Assembly (NCBI RefSeq): GCF_022701255.1
Contig: NZ_CP031705.1
Coordinates: 3,237,501-3,301,500 of the forward strand
Direction: 5' to 3'
Length of the DNA stretch: 64,000 bases
From: Microcoleus vaginatus HSN003
GTDB lineage: Bacteria; Cyanobacteriota; Cyanobacteriia; Cyanobacteriales; Microcoleaceae
The notes beneath the pieces were generated by a model. That model did no database searches. It was not told the origin of the DNA and was given only the letters and a program-made list of their open reading frames with translations. This document shows positions 45,031 through 54,100 of this stretch, piece by piece. A program made the translations under genes and the position numbers. Positions within the stretch are counted from its first letter, which is position 1, and each line of letters opens with the position of its first letter.

Positions 45031-45242
45031 AGGTTTTGCCCCGCTAGTGTTTAGTTTTGCTATTCATAGCAAATTTATGACATAAAAAGATAGTAGTCAG
45101 GGATACATTTACTTTTTGCAAAATCCTACCAGTCAATGTAGGGTGCGTCTAGCCTTACACCTTACCACTGGTGAATATCAAATCTCCAATTAATTTACCA
45201 AGGACTGCCAATTATTGTGAATCCGGCCCAAAACTTCGGGTG

Positions 45243-45441
45243 TTAGAAATCTGCATTTGGTACTTGTGCCGATTGAGTAAGGTCGATCGCACCTTGAGTT
45301 CCCCGCAATTGACCGTTTTTAACTAAAATTTGTTTGTGGATCATTGCCAGTTGAGCTTTTCTGAGCGCTTCAGCTTTAATTGGGGCCGATCGCAAATTGC
45401 CATAAAACTCAGTCATCAGCGTTCCCGTGGCGACATCCTTA
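45243..45441 (-). pseudogene. C-terminal remnant of a CHAT-domain (caspase-like) protein
   Basis: On the minus strand, 65 codons read VATGTLMTEFYGNLRSAP then IKAEALRKAQLAMI and NGQLRGTQGAIDL, ending in TAA at 45243-45245. This matches the C-terminal end of CHAT domains (TxxLMxxFYxNL...KAxALRxAQLxM). Upstream in this frame are stops, and the catalytic His/Cys half is missing, so the fragment is dead. Its antisense strand produces a false ORF extension for the gene below. Confidence 0.78.
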
Positions 45442-45515
45442 ATGCTCTAAGGTCGATCGCCCTTAAATCCTATAGTCCTAGACGCATCCAAACCAAAAAA
45501 ACCGGGTTTTTTGCA

Positions 45516-45914
45516 ATGTTTGGTGTTAGTCAGCCAAATAACACGACTACCAAGCCAGCAAATCTCAGCTTACAACCATCAACCGCAGCGACTAATCCAG
45601 ATAGTTTGACAGTAAATTCTGCCAATACTATCCCCGACGATATCTTGCTAAATGGCGGTGCAATCCCAACCATGATGACCTTTAGCGAAACCAAGGATGA
45701 CATCCTCATCTACGACAAAAACAGCTTGTGGAGTTCTCTAACCAGCGCTCAAACTCAGCCAATTATTCCTTTCAACGCCACCACTGTTAATAGTGCGATT
45801 TCCCCAATAGCTAATACTTCTGCTAAGGACAACAGCCTCTTAATTAATCCGCCTGCCACTCCCAGCAACCTACTAACAATTAGTGATTCCCGTGGCATTC
45901 CTAGCTTGAATTAA
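45516..45914 (+). CDS. Hypothetical Thr/Asn/Ser-rich protein, doubtful
   Basis: 132 residues from ATG 45516, low-complexity (TTTKPANLSLQPSTAATNP) with a small folded-looking part (ETKDDILIYDKNSLWSSL). The longer frame to 45330 overlaps the CHAT remnant antisense and is rejected. No Shine-Dalgarno and no family recognised; a terminator-like hairpin at 45946 follows it. It could be another gene remnant. Confidence 0.35.
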   Translation: MFGVSQPNNTTTKPANLSLQPSTAATNPDSLTVNSANTIPDDILLNGGAIPTMMTFSETKDDILIYDKNSLWSSLTSAQTQPIIPFNATTVNSAISPIANTSAKDNSLLINPPATPSNLLTISDSRGIPSLN

Positions 45915-45945
45915 TCGCCGAGGGGTGGAAATCGAGCGAATACAT

Positions 45946-45978
45946 AAAAACCCGGTTTATTCAAGCAACCGGGTTTTT
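45946..45978 (+). terminator. Hairpin with T-run downstream of 45914
   Basis: AAAAACCCGGTT (45946-45957) pairs with AACCGGGTTTTT (45967-45978), loop of nine bases, then GTTTGTGG. Also a shortened member of the AAACCCGG repeat group. The rest of the gap to 46292 has only a GGAGACG/CGTCTCC short hairpin near 46027. Confidence 0.65.
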
Positions 45979-46292
45979 GTTTGTGGATGTTTTTATTTAA
46001 TATCAATTCCGGTTGCACTCATAGGTCGGAGACGCCAATGCCGTCTCCCTACCCAAAAAAATATTGTAGGGAAACGGCACTGCCATGTCCTGACTTTGGG
46101 TAACTGAATTACTCACCAATGTAAAATATTGTAACAAGTGACTTGACACCAGCAATCAAATCTATTCACCAATGACTATAATAATTGGGAAAACGTAATT
46201 CTGTCATTCGCAAGTGTTGCGAAGAATCTTAAACCCTTGCAAAACCCCCCTTGAGTGCGTCAGTCCTGACTATAAACAACTCAGAAAATTCC

Positions 46293-47402
46293 ATGCAGAA
46301 ACTAACTAGAATTTTATTCACTACAGCTTTAACCCTAACTATCTTATGTTCTCCCACAACAGCTTTCGCTAAAGCAAAAATTCAGATAGCCATCCTTTTA
46401 GATTCTAGTAATAGCATGGATGGACTTATTGACCAGACTCGTACTCAACTTTGGCAAATTGTTAATTTTTTAACTAAAGTAACCAAAGATGGCGAAGTAC
46501 CCGAGTTAGAAGTTGCCCTTTACCATTATGGTAATGACACCTTACCTTCCTCAGAAGGTTTTGTCAGATTATTAACTGGATTTACTCCTGAATTAGATTT
46601 AGTTTCCGAAAAGCTATTTAGTATCAAAACCAACGGCGGTCAAGAATATGCTGGCTGGGTAATTCGCTCAGCAATGCAACAATTAAACTGGAGTAAAAAT
46701 CAGGAAGATTTTCGCGTGATTTTTATTGCAGGTAATGAACCATTCGATCAAGGCCCAATAGTTTGGAATCAATCTGTCAATCTCGCTGTCAAAGGAGATA
46801 CCCTCGTTAATACAATTTACTGTGGTTCAGCCGAAAGTCAGGAGCGACAACTTTGGGTATCAGGAGCTAATTTAGCAAAAGGCAGTAGCTTCAACATTAA
46901 TCAAAACCAACAAACTGTGGTAATTAAGTCCCCTTACGACGACGAAATTTCTATTTGGAATACTAAACTCAATCAAACCTACATTCCCTACGGTAGAGAA
47001 GGAAGAATAGGACAACAACGTCAGGCTGTTGAAGATAGCAATTCTGGCACCAATTTTGCTTCGCGTAGTGCGTCCAAAGCTTCTGAATACTATGATAATG
47101 CTTCTTGGGACTTGCTGGATGCTCTCGAAAACGGAACAGTTAAACTAGAGGCAATATCAGATGATAGTTTACCAGAAATCATGCGAGGGATGACGCTAAC
47201 AGAAAAAAGAGCATATGTAGCTGGAAAGAAAACCGAAAGAGAGGCGATTAAAAAGACGATTCGCGACTTATCTCAAAAGCGTACAGCATATATTGAACAA
47301 CAGCGGAAATCTAGTACCAATAGTGGCGAAAATACTGTTGATTACGTAATGATTCAGAGTCTCCGCCAGCAATTAGCCGCTAAAGGATTCAAGCTTAATT
47401 AA
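46293..47402 (+). CDS. Exported von Willebrand factor A (VWA) domain protein
   Basis: 369 residues from ATG 46293 (MQKLTRILFTTALTLTILCS, signal peptide ending near AFA); the frame to 46251 is longer but without a leader function. VWA domain with MIDAS motif DSSNS near 37 and later T/D residues; the domain covers about 30-210. The C-terminal part has a glycine-poor helical region (SLPEIMRGMTLTEKRAYVAG then KKTEREAIKKTIRDLSQKR). Such proteins bind metal-dependent ligands at the cell surface or in the periplasm. Function unknown. Confidence 0.82.
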   Translation: MQKLTRILFTTALTLTILCSPTTAFAKAKIQIAILLDSSNSMDGLIDQTRTQLWQIVNFLTKVTKDGEVPELEVALYHYGNDTLPSSEGFVRLLTGFTPELDLVSEKLFSIKTNGGQEYAGWVIRSAMQQLNWSKNQEDFRVIFIAGNEPFDQGPIVWNQSVNLAVKGDTLVNTIYCGSAESQERQLWVSGANLAKGSSFNINQNQQTVVIKSPYDDEISIWNTKLNQTYIPYGREGRIGQQRQAVEDSNSGTNFASRSASKASEYYDNASWDLLDALENGTVKLEAISDDSLPEIMRGMTLTEKRAYVAGKKTEREAIKKTIRDLSQKRTAYIEQQRKSSTNSGENTVDYVMIQSLRQQLAAKGFKLN

Positions 47403-47481
47403 AAGAACGCAGACGAAATTTCATCTGCGTTCATCTGTGTTTATCTGCTAATATCTGCGGTCAAAAAAACTCCAACTCCAA

Positions 47482-49551
47482 CTACTTGGCCCTCGGCAAA
47501 GACAACTGAGGCGAAGTTTTAACATAGCTTCCATTCTCGGGAAGCGCTGCGGGTTCCTGCGAAAGCAAAAACTCACGAATTACCCTAGCAACTGCTCTTT
47601 GAGCTAAACCGCCGACTACTTTCTGCCCCATGTTCTGCACTTCCGGTTTCACCAACAACTGCGGAAGTAGCTGCAATACTTTCGTCCCGTCAAAACCGGG
47701 AGTTGATTGCAAAATATCCCAAATCCGTTTGATGTGTTCTAGATTATTTTTTTCTGTTTGTGAAACCACAGGTTGATTTGCCTTGACTCCAAACCATTCG
47801 CCGACGACTGCTTTGGCGTTAGCAAAAGCATTGCTGGAAAGTGTGTCGAGACTCTTGACTAATTCCAGGACAATACGATCGCGAATGAAATCTCCTCTTT
47901 CGGAAAATAAATATTCTAATGCTTGGTTCAAGATTTTGCTGACATCGTAATCGTCGCTCTCGCGGGCATTGTTGAGCAAGTTTTCTAAGCGGTTCCACCG
48001 GAATTCGCCTTGTTTGAACAGCAAATCTTGCAGCGATGCTCTCAGTTCCGGTGCAGGGTCGCTCAACAGCCGTTTTGCTACGTAAGGATAAGCTTTGCTC
48101 AGCACTTTGAATTCTGGATCGACATTAATTGCAATCCCTTCTAACGTGACGAGCGATCGAATAATCAAAGCGTAGTAAGCTGGAACCCGGAAAGGATATT
48201 CGTACATTACCGCCGAAAGCTCGTCAGTAATGCTTTTGAAATTGAGTTCCGCAACGCTAGCACCCAAAGCATTGTTAAATACGCCCGCCAAAGCTGGAAT
48301 AATTGGCGTTAAATCGGTGTCGGGAGTTAAAAACTCCAACTTCACGTAATCTTTTGCTAAACCTTCAAAGTCGCGGTTCACCAAATGCACCACAGCTTCC
48401 AACAAGCCGTATCGCTGATAAGGTTTAACTTCGCTCATCATCCCGAAATCGAGATAAGCCAACTGACCGTCAAGAGTTGCCAAAAGATTGCCGGGATGCG
48501 GGTCAGCGTGAAAGAAACCGTGTTCTAGCAGTTGTCTGAGAGAACACTGCACCCCCACTTCAATTAAGTAAGGAGCGTCAATTCCTTGAGCCTTGACTGC
48601 TTCTAAATTAGTGAGTTTGACCCCGGTGATCCACTCCATTGTTAAGACTCGGCGACGGGTATATTCCCAGTAGATGCTGGGAACGTAAATGTCTTTGATG
48701 TGGCCGTATAGTTGGGCAAACCGTTCGGCATTTTGACCTTCGTGGGTGTAGTCCATTTCTTCGTAAATTCGCTCGCCCAACTCGTCCATAATGCTTGCGA
48801 GGTCACTGCGAATTATTTTGAAGTTGTTTTGTGCCCAAACTGCAACTCGCCGGAGGATGTAGATATCTAAGCCGATGTTCTCAGCTAAACCTGGTCGCTG
48901 CACTTTGATTGCGACTGTTTCCCCGGTTTTGAGTTTGCCTTTGTAGACTTGTCCGAGGGAAGCTGCGGCGATCGGATCGGGGGTGATTTCTGCGTAGATG
49001 TCTTTGGGGTGGGCGCCCAATTCTTCTTGGATGAATTGATATGCTACTTCGTTCGGAAATGCTGGCAATTGGTCTTGCAGCGTTGTTAGTTCTTCTAAAT
49101 ATACTGGCGGTACTAAGTCGGGCCGTGTTGAAAGTGCTTGTCCGATTTTGATGAAAGCTGGGCCGAGTTGGGCGAGAATTTCTGTCAGCCGGGCGGCGCG
49201 ACGCTTTTGGTTCCTGACGGTGTTGCCTGTTTTGCCGTCCAACCACACACTGAAGGCAAAGCTAAAAAATGTCCAAACAACGCTCGACAGCCGTCCCCAG
49301 ACTTGTAGAGGGCGATTTCGGTACAGGGCTGCGATCGCCACTGGATCGTACCGAACAGCATCTCCGGCCAACTCGAAAGCTATGTCTCTGGCTGATTTGA
49401 GCCGATCGTCCGTTACGACCTCCGTCTCTAGTGATACTGGTAGTGCTTGCAGGGGAATTGTATTTGCATCTTGGAGATTGCCGAGTACAGCCTGAGTCCC
49501 TGAATTCACATAAGTTTGCGGGGAGGCTGGCGATACTGTCTTGACATTCAT
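47482..49551 (-). CDS. ABC1/UbiB-family atypical kinase
   Basis: 689 residues. ABC1K family: KxGQ motif FIKIGQALSTRPDLVPP near 137, alanine-rich AAASLGQVY loop near 195, VAIKVQRPGL near 213, catalytic DPHPGN near 345 and YLDFGMM near 363. Family members in bacteria regulate ubiquinone synthesis; in cyanobacteria and plastids they act in prenylquinone, carotenoid or chlorophyll stability and photoprotection. C-terminal ~200 residues are helical, with possible membrane-proximal segments. A palindrome between convergent stops (GCAGACGAAATTTCATCTGC at about 47407) could terminate this gene and the VWA gene. Confidence 0.9.
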   Translation of the reverse strand: MNVKTVSPASPQTYVNSGTQAVLGNLQDANTIPLQALPVSLETEVVTDDRLKSARDIAFELAGDAVRYDPVAIAALYRNRPLQVWGRLSSVVWTFFSFAFSVWLDGKTGNTVRNQKRRAARLTEILAQLGPAFIKIGQALSTRPDLVPPVYLEELTTLQDQLPAFPNEVAYQFIQEELGAHPKDIYAEITPDPIAAASLGQVYKGKLKTGETVAIKVQRPGLAENIGLDIYILRRVAVWAQNNFKIIRSDLASIMDELGERIYEEMDYTHEGQNAERFAQLYGHIKDIYVPSIYWEYTRRRVLTMEWITGVKLTNLEAVKAQGIDAPYLIEVGVQCSLRQLLEHGFFHADPHPGNLLATLDGQLAYLDFGMMSEVKPYQRYGLLEAVVHLVNRDFEGLAKDYVKLEFLTPDTDLTPIIPALAGVFNNALGASVAELNFKSITDELSAVMYEYPFRVPAYYALIIRSLVTLEGIAINVDPEFKVLSKAYPYVAKRLLSDPAPELRASLQDLLFKQGEFRWNRLENLLNNARESDDYDVSKILNQALEYLFSERGDFIRDRIVLELVKSLDTLSSNAFANAKAVVGEWFGVKANQPVVSQTEKNNLEHIKRIWDILQSTPGFDGTKVLQLLPQLLVKPEVQNMGQKVVGGLAQRAVARVIREFLLSQEPAALPENGSYVKTSPQLSLPRAK

Positions 49552-49628
49552 AAATCAGACCTAGTGTGAAGCATTGTAAATATATTGTAACAATTTAAGG
49601 AAGAAGACCCTTCTTCCTTCTTATATAC

Positions 49629-50051
49629 TTACTCGCTGCTGGAGCTTTTGAGTCGATCGCGAATCCCTGATAGTTGCGATTGGCTGCTGACGGGCGATCG
49701 GGGTTGGGGCATTTCGGTATCGGGCCAGTTCGGTAAGTCGTTACAGGGACAGAACTCCGGGGGCATCCCCGTTTGTTGGAACACTACGGGCATAGCGCAG
49801 CGCGCGCAGGGACTGATTTCCCAAGCTGGTGTCAGCAGTTGGGCAATTGTTTCGTTTGTGCCTTCGAGGTAACAGTCTCCGCTGTCGCGGGAGATGATTT
49901 TTTGCCAGCACTCTTCAAATTCCTGGCTGTAGCGATCGCCCGCATTTACCGATTTGGGCAGCAGCGCTTCGGAACCGTTGCGAATTAATACTTTTTTGCC
50001 TAACTGAAACCAGTAAGCAATATATTTTCTTACTTCACCCTCTGATGCCAT
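49629..50051 (-). CDS. Hypothetical protein with CxxC/CxC cysteines
   Basis: 140 residues. N-terminal part helical (EGEVRKYIAYWFQLGKKVLI), then a cysteine group ISPCARCAMPVVF and PEFCPCNDLP near 80-105 that could bind zinc, and a serine-rich tail. No family recognised. It precedes the ABC1 kinase on the same strand; an AAGGAAGAAG/CTTCTTCCTT hairpin at 49597-49620 lies between them. Confidence 0.6.
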   Translation of the reverse strand: MASEGEVRKYIAYWFQLGKKVLIRNGSEALLPKSVNAGDRYSQEFEECWQKIISRDSGDCYLEGTNETIAQLLTPAWEISPCARCAMPVVFQQTGMPPEFCPCNDLPNWPDTEMPQPRSPVSSQSQLSGIRDRLKSSSSE

Positions 50052-50351
50052 AATTTTTAGTCAACCCTTCAACTAATTGGTGATTTTAGACTTTCACGTT
50101 GAAATTTGCACTCTCTCTCAAGAGACACTTTATATTTTACATTATTTTATAATTTGGCTACTTCCCGTATCAAATTGTTGTGCTGGTTGCCCGATGAAGT
50201 ATTTTTTACGTATTTTTTACGTATTTTTTACGACTAATTTATGTGAGTTTTGAGGTTTCAATCTTAGTTAGGATTCTACCTGATTTTGAGTTAAAATTGT
50301 TCGTCGGGAAACCGATATTTTTTTCTCCCCAGTCGATCGCGACTCCGGCTG
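50052..50351. other. Intergenic region with an 11-bp triplicate repeat
   Basis: AT-rich. GTATTTTTTAC occurs three times in tandem at 50199-50231. No gene or clear promoter is seen. Confidence 0.6.
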
Positions 50352-50927
50352 TTAATTTTTCGCAACAGGCGGCAGCGGCGTACCCAGATCGGTGAGATTC
50401 AAGGCGTAACCTCCGGTGACGAGATAAACATTATCGGCGATCGCCCCGATGTGGCGGACGAGAGTGCCGAGGCGATCGCGAAACAGCCGCCCCGCCGGAT
50501 AAGCAGGCACAACGCCCCATCCGGTTTCTTCCCCTACCAAAATTACATCGGCCGCCGCCGACTTCAAACTAGCGAGCAAATCTTGCTGCGTAGTCGCCCA
50601 AACAGCAGATTCTTGCTCCAAAAGATTTGCCGTCCAAGTTCCCAGGGAATCAATCAACAAGCAATCTGAGGGCTTGCCTGCTCGAACAACTGCCGATAAT
50701 TCGATCGGCACTTCTAGAGTTGTCCAATCAACAGGACGACGATTTCTGTGCTGATCGAGGCGACGAAGCCACTCCAAATCGGCTTCATCAACCTGGCCGG
50801 TAGCCACATAGATTACTTGTTTTCCCGAACCCGCCGCCAGAGTTTCGGCCCATTCACTTTTGCCGCTTCGGGCCGGCCCAGTTACTACGATTAATTGTCT
50901 AGATGTGGTGGGTTCTGAGTTAGTCAT
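50352..50927 (-). CDS. cobU: Bifunctional adenosylcobinamide kinase/guanylyltransferase
   Basis: 191 residues, complete. P-loop GPARSGKSEWAETLA near 16, VIYVATG near 36, LIDSLGTWTANLL near 90 and VGEETGWGVVPAYPAGRLFR near 135, plus GNVYLVTGG-type ending NVYLVTGGYALNL. It phosphorylates adenosylcobinamide and adds GMP in the last part of B12 synthesis or salvage. Alone here, with no other cob genes and no B12 riboswitch detected upstream. Confidence 0.93.
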   Translation of the reverse strand: MTNSEPTTSRQLIVVTGPARSGKSEWAETLAAGSGKQVIYVATGQVDEADLEWLRRLDQHRNRRPVDWTTLEVPIELSAVVRAGKPSDCLLIDSLGTWTANLLEQESAVWATTQQDLLASLKSAAADVILVGEETGWGVVPAYPAGRLFRDRLGTLVRHIGAIADNVYLVTGGYALNLTDLGTPLPPVAKN

Positions 50928-50929
50928 TA

Positions 50930-51018
50930 GTTATTAGTCAGCAGTCATTAGTCAGCAGTCACATACAAAGGATTAAACACAATTACCAATTACCAATTAC
51001 CAATTACCCATTACCCAC
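50930..51018. repeat. Heptameric simple repeats upstream of cobU and the glycosyltransferase
   Basis: TCATTAG/TCAGCAG-type units (50930-50960) and CAATTAC units (about 50980-51017) lie between divergent genes. They could displace or space the promoters. Confidence 0.8.
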
Positions 51019-51126
51019 TATGATTTAAACTGCCAACTACCAAATGCTTTTTAAGCGATAATAGCATTGATGAGACAATATTAGAGTAAGTCGCTCGATC
51101 TCCCAGCATTTGCCAAGCTGTTATTT

Positions 51127-52098
51127 ATGCCACAACATCCTCAGATATCAGCGATAATTTGCACCCACAATCGTCACACCTATCTAGGTGCAGCGATCGA
51201 CAGCTTGCTGCTACAGGATTTTCCCGACAACTTTGAAGTAGTAGTAGTGGATAACGCTTCTAGCGATTATGCGAGCCCGGAAAGTCCCACTTCGCGCACC
51301 CGCGAGGTGGTAGAAGCAAGACAGGGCGATCGCCGCCTCAAGTACGTCTGGGAGCCTGAAATCGGTCTGTCAGTGGCGCGGAACACCGGCGCAAAGGAAG
51401 CTGGCAGCGAAATATTAGCTTATCTCGACGACGACGCTATTGCTGAGCCGAATTGGCTTAGGGTGCTGCACAGCGCTTATCAAAGCAATCAAAAACTCGC
51501 CGTAGCTGGTGGCAAAGTCAATTTGCTCTGGCCTTCTGGAGTCAGCCCGCCCGAATGGCTGTCACCCGGATTGGCCCAGAACCTGGGAGCATATAATTTA
51601 GGCGATACTTGGCTGTACGTGACTGCTCCCGGTTTGACTCCCAGGGGGGTAAACTACTCGATCCGGCGCGCTTTTCTCGAACAAATTGGCGGCTTCGATG
51701 TCAAACTCGGTAGAGTCGGCAAAAAGTTGCTGTCAAATGAAGAATTGCGCGCGACAGAATTAGCATTAGAGCTAGGTTGGCAAGTAGTTTATCTGCCCGA
51801 TGCCCAGGTGCTGCACAATGTCGCCAGAGAACGGCTTAACAAAGCTTGGTTCTTAGAGCGCGGGTGGTGGCAAGGCATCAGCGAGTGTTATCGCGAACAA
51901 TTGTCTGATCGAGCCGGTATTGCTCAGCTTGGGTGGGGGGGTGAAAGAATCTTGAGGGGTGTCTGGAAGTCTTTTAAATATATTAGAGATCCGGCGCTGC
52001 GCTTTGAAAATTTCGTTTTTGCCTGGGGTCAAATCGGTTATTTGAGCGCAGCCATCCGCGGCCTGATTTTTGCACCGAAATCGACCAGCAGGCATTAG
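51127..52098 (+). CDS. Family 2 glycosyltransferase
   Basis: 323 residues. GT-A fold: ISAIICTHNRHTYLGAAIDS near 6 (nucleotide-sugar binding), VVVDNASSDYA near 40, DDD-type acidic YLDDDAIAEPNWL near 102 and LGRVGKKLLSNEE near 199. It probably transfers a sugar to a cell-surface or exopolysaccharide acceptor; the donor is unknown. A second GT2 gene follows after 101 bp, and both could belong to a surface-polysaccharide set together with the acetyltransferase at 58714, though they are not adjacent to it. Confidence 0.82.
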   Translation: MPQHPQISAIICTHNRHTYLGAAIDSLLLQDFPDNFEVVVVDNASSDYASPESPTSRTREVVEARQGDRRLKYVWEPEIGLSVARNTGAKEAGSEILAYLDDDAIAEPNWLRVLHSAYQSNQKLAVAGGKVNLLWPSGVSPPEWLSPGLAQNLGAYNLGDTWLYVTAPGLTPRGVNYSIRRAFLEQIGGFDVKLGRVGKKLLSNEELRATELALELGWQVVYLPDAQVLHNVARERLNKAWFLERGWWQGISECYREQLSDRAGIAQLGWGGERILRGVWKSFKYIRDPALRFENFVFAWGQIGYLSAAIRGLIFAPKSTSRH

Positions 52099-52199
52099 GC
52101 TATAGGCAATATCCCTCGCAGCTCCAGTCGTCGGCCCTGCTGTGCCGATCGCATTTCATCCACCAAAACTCGACCGCATTCAGGTTCAAGCACTCGATT

Positions 52200-53156
52200 A
52201 TGACATCTAGTTCATCCAAGATTCCGGTTTCAGTTCTCATTCCGGCAAAAGACGAAGAACTTAATCTACCTGCGTGTCTGGCCAGCATTGCCAGGGCGGA
52301 TGAAGTTTTCATGGTTGATTCCCAAAGTAGCGATCGCACCGTAGAAATTGCCATCAGCACCGGCGCAAAAGTAGTACAGTTTTACTTTGACAACCGCTGG
52401 CCGAAAAAGAAAAATTGGTCTTTAGACAATCTGCCCTTTCGCAACGAATGGGTATTAATTGTCGATTGCGACGAGCGCATCCCGCCGGAACTTTGGGACG
52501 AAATCGCACAGGCGATCGAAGACCCCAATTTTGACGGCTACTACCTCAACCGCAAAGTCTTCTTTTTAGGTCAATGGCTGCGTTACGGCGGCAGATATCC
52601 AGACTGGAATTTGCGTTTGTTCAAGCATCAAAAAGGCCGTTATGAAAATCTCGGCACTGAATCCGTTCCCAATACTGGCGACAACGAAGTTCACGAACAC
52701 GTCATTTTAGCCGGTCAAGTCGGCTACTTAAAAAATGACATGATCCACGAGGATTATCGCGATTTATTTCACTGGATAGAACGGCACAACCGCTATTCTA
52801 ATTGGGAAGCTCGTGTTTATTACAATATTATTGAAGGGCGCGACGACAGTGGCACTATTGGCGCTCACCTATTTGGAGATGCAGTGCAGCGCAAACGCTT
52901 TCTCAAAAAAGTTTGGGTGTGGCTGCCTTTTAAACCAATGCTCAGATTTATGTTATTTTACTTTATTCAGCTAGGCTTTTTGGATGGAAAAGCTGGCTAT
53001 ATTTATGCAAGGTTATTGAGTCAATATGAGTATCAAATTAATGCAAAACTTTATGAGTTGCGTTGTTGTGGCGGTCAGTTGAATGTGGCAGAATCTGAGC
53101 CTACTCTGTCGCCACCAGTAGTTATCACTCAAGAGACAGAAGTGAAATTGCCGTGA
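52200..53156 (+). CDS. Family 2 glycosyltransferase (WaaE/KdtX-like)
   Basis: 318 residues. VSVLIPAKDEELNLPACLAS near 10, VDSQSSDRTVEIA near 41, VDCDERIPPELWDEI near 90, and the DWNLRLFKHQKGRYE segment typical of WaaE-like core beta-glucosyltransferases. The C-terminal hydrophobic FMLFYFIQLGFLDGKAGYIY stretch resembles the membrane-associated tail of that group. The acceptor is unknown. ATG 52200 has no clear Shine-Dalgarno, but the start matches the family. Confidence 0.82.
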   Translation: MTSSSSKIPVSVLIPAKDEELNLPACLASIARADEVFMVDSQSSDRTVEIAISTGAKVVQFYFDNRWPKKKNWSLDNLPFRNEWVLIVDCDERIPPELWDEIAQAIEDPNFDGYYLNRKVFFLGQWLRYGGRYPDWNLRLFKHQKGRYENLGTESVPNTGDNEVHEHVILAGQVGYLKNDMIHEDYRDLFHWIERHNRYSNWEARVYYNIIEGRDDSGTIGAHLFGDAVQRKRFLKKVWVWLPFKPMLRFMLFYFIQLGFLDGKAGYIYARLLSQYEYQINAKLYELRCCGGQLNVAESEPTLSPPVVITQETEVKLP

Positions 53157-53199
53157 GAGTCGCTCTTAGTCCGCGCACCCTCCGGACGAAAGTTTGTGT

Positions 53200-53283
53200 A
53201 GATAGGGTTTCAAACACCGACTCCTTCTTAGTCTTTTAGAGAGAGACTGCGTTTGACAAGAGGCGATTTTAATCGCCCGGTTT
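53200..53283. repeat. Inverted relative of the three-hairpin intergenic repeat
   Basis: Reverse complement of the pattern at 39165-39230: TTTTAATCGCC end, GTTTGAC (TTGTCAAAC reversed) and AGTC/GACT arms around TCTTTTAGAGAGA. Degraded. Confidence 0.6.
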
Positions 53284-53289
53284 CTTGAC

Positions 53290-53898
53290 CTAATTAATAC
53301 TTAAGTTCATGCCACTAGCTAAGATACCTAAAATTTTACCTAAATCGTTGATAAAATATTCGACTAAATCAATTTCGAGCGTCTGGTTGGTTAATTTCAT
53401 AAATTTCCAGTTAGTGCCGGTGGTAACAGTACCATAAATCACAGGAATTTCGTTGCCTTCATTTTCATTAAAAATTTGCGCTGCCAACATTTCCGCTACG
53501 CATTGTCCCAAGCCAGCCAAAATATTTTCTTTTTTAGCTTCGACGACGGTAATAACTGGCGCCGTCACAAATAAAAGTTCAGGTGATTGACTGATGATAA
53601 AATCACAACTGCCGTTTAATCCTTTACTGGCATCCACACTAAAGTCAATGCCGGAAAACCAGCTAATTTGATAATTTAATTGTTTTCTGAGTTCGACGAG
53701 AATGGGAGCAATAATTAATTCCGATCGCGCTTTTTCTGTATTGCTACCAAGGGCTAAAGCTAGATTATCCCGCAGGGTTTCTTGGAGAAAATCGCTTGGT
53801 GTTAATGCGGGAATTTCTGTGAAAATATTAGAGCGCTCTGAAATAGTTAAATTAAAGTCCTTGGTAACTCGACTTAAAGTAAAATCACTGTAGGACAT
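53290..53898 (-). CDS. Predicted PD-(D/E)XK-like protein, function unknown
   Basis: 202 residues. Possible nuclease core: LNGSCDFIISQ near 95 (D) and VITVVEAKKENI near 117 (ExK), followed by GQCVAEMLAAQIFNE helix, which is the order of a PD-(D/E)XK core. The family is common in cyanobacteria and often annotated as hypothetical. It lies 200 bp beyond the end of the ATPase-helicase operon on the same strand, so it may or may not be part of it. Catalytic residues are inferred from pattern only. Confidence 0.6.
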   Translation of the reverse strand: MSYSDFTLSRVTKDFNLTISERSNIFTEIPALTPSDFLQETLRDNLALALGSNTEKARSELIIAPILVELRKQLNYQISWFSGIDFSVDASKGLNGSCDFIISQSPELLFVTAPVITVVEAKKENILAGLGQCVAEMLAAQIFNENEGNEIPVIYGTVTTGTNWKFMKLTNQTLEIDLVEYFINDLGKILGILASGMNLSIN

Positions 53899-54100
53899 TA
53901 GTTATCTATTTCTATGGTTGAGTTTTATTGTGGTTCGGGAGGATTCGTTAGGGAAGCTTGCCGTAGGCATCGCACTTCTTGCGGTTCGTGCAAAATATGA
54001 TGAACTGGTTGACTTTGGAAAGTGGGTCAACAGAGTGGCACAATATCAGTCACTAATGTTGACCCCTTACCCCCTAGTTAAACAACGAGACAGCCTTCAG

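Noticed and set aside
45330-45515. N-terminal extension of the plus-strand ORF at 45516
   Set aside because: These codons are antisense to the CHAT remnant and carry no plausible protein sequence.
50928-51126. B12 riboswitch before cobU
   Set aside because: The region is simple heptamer repeats without the conserved B12-box; none seen.
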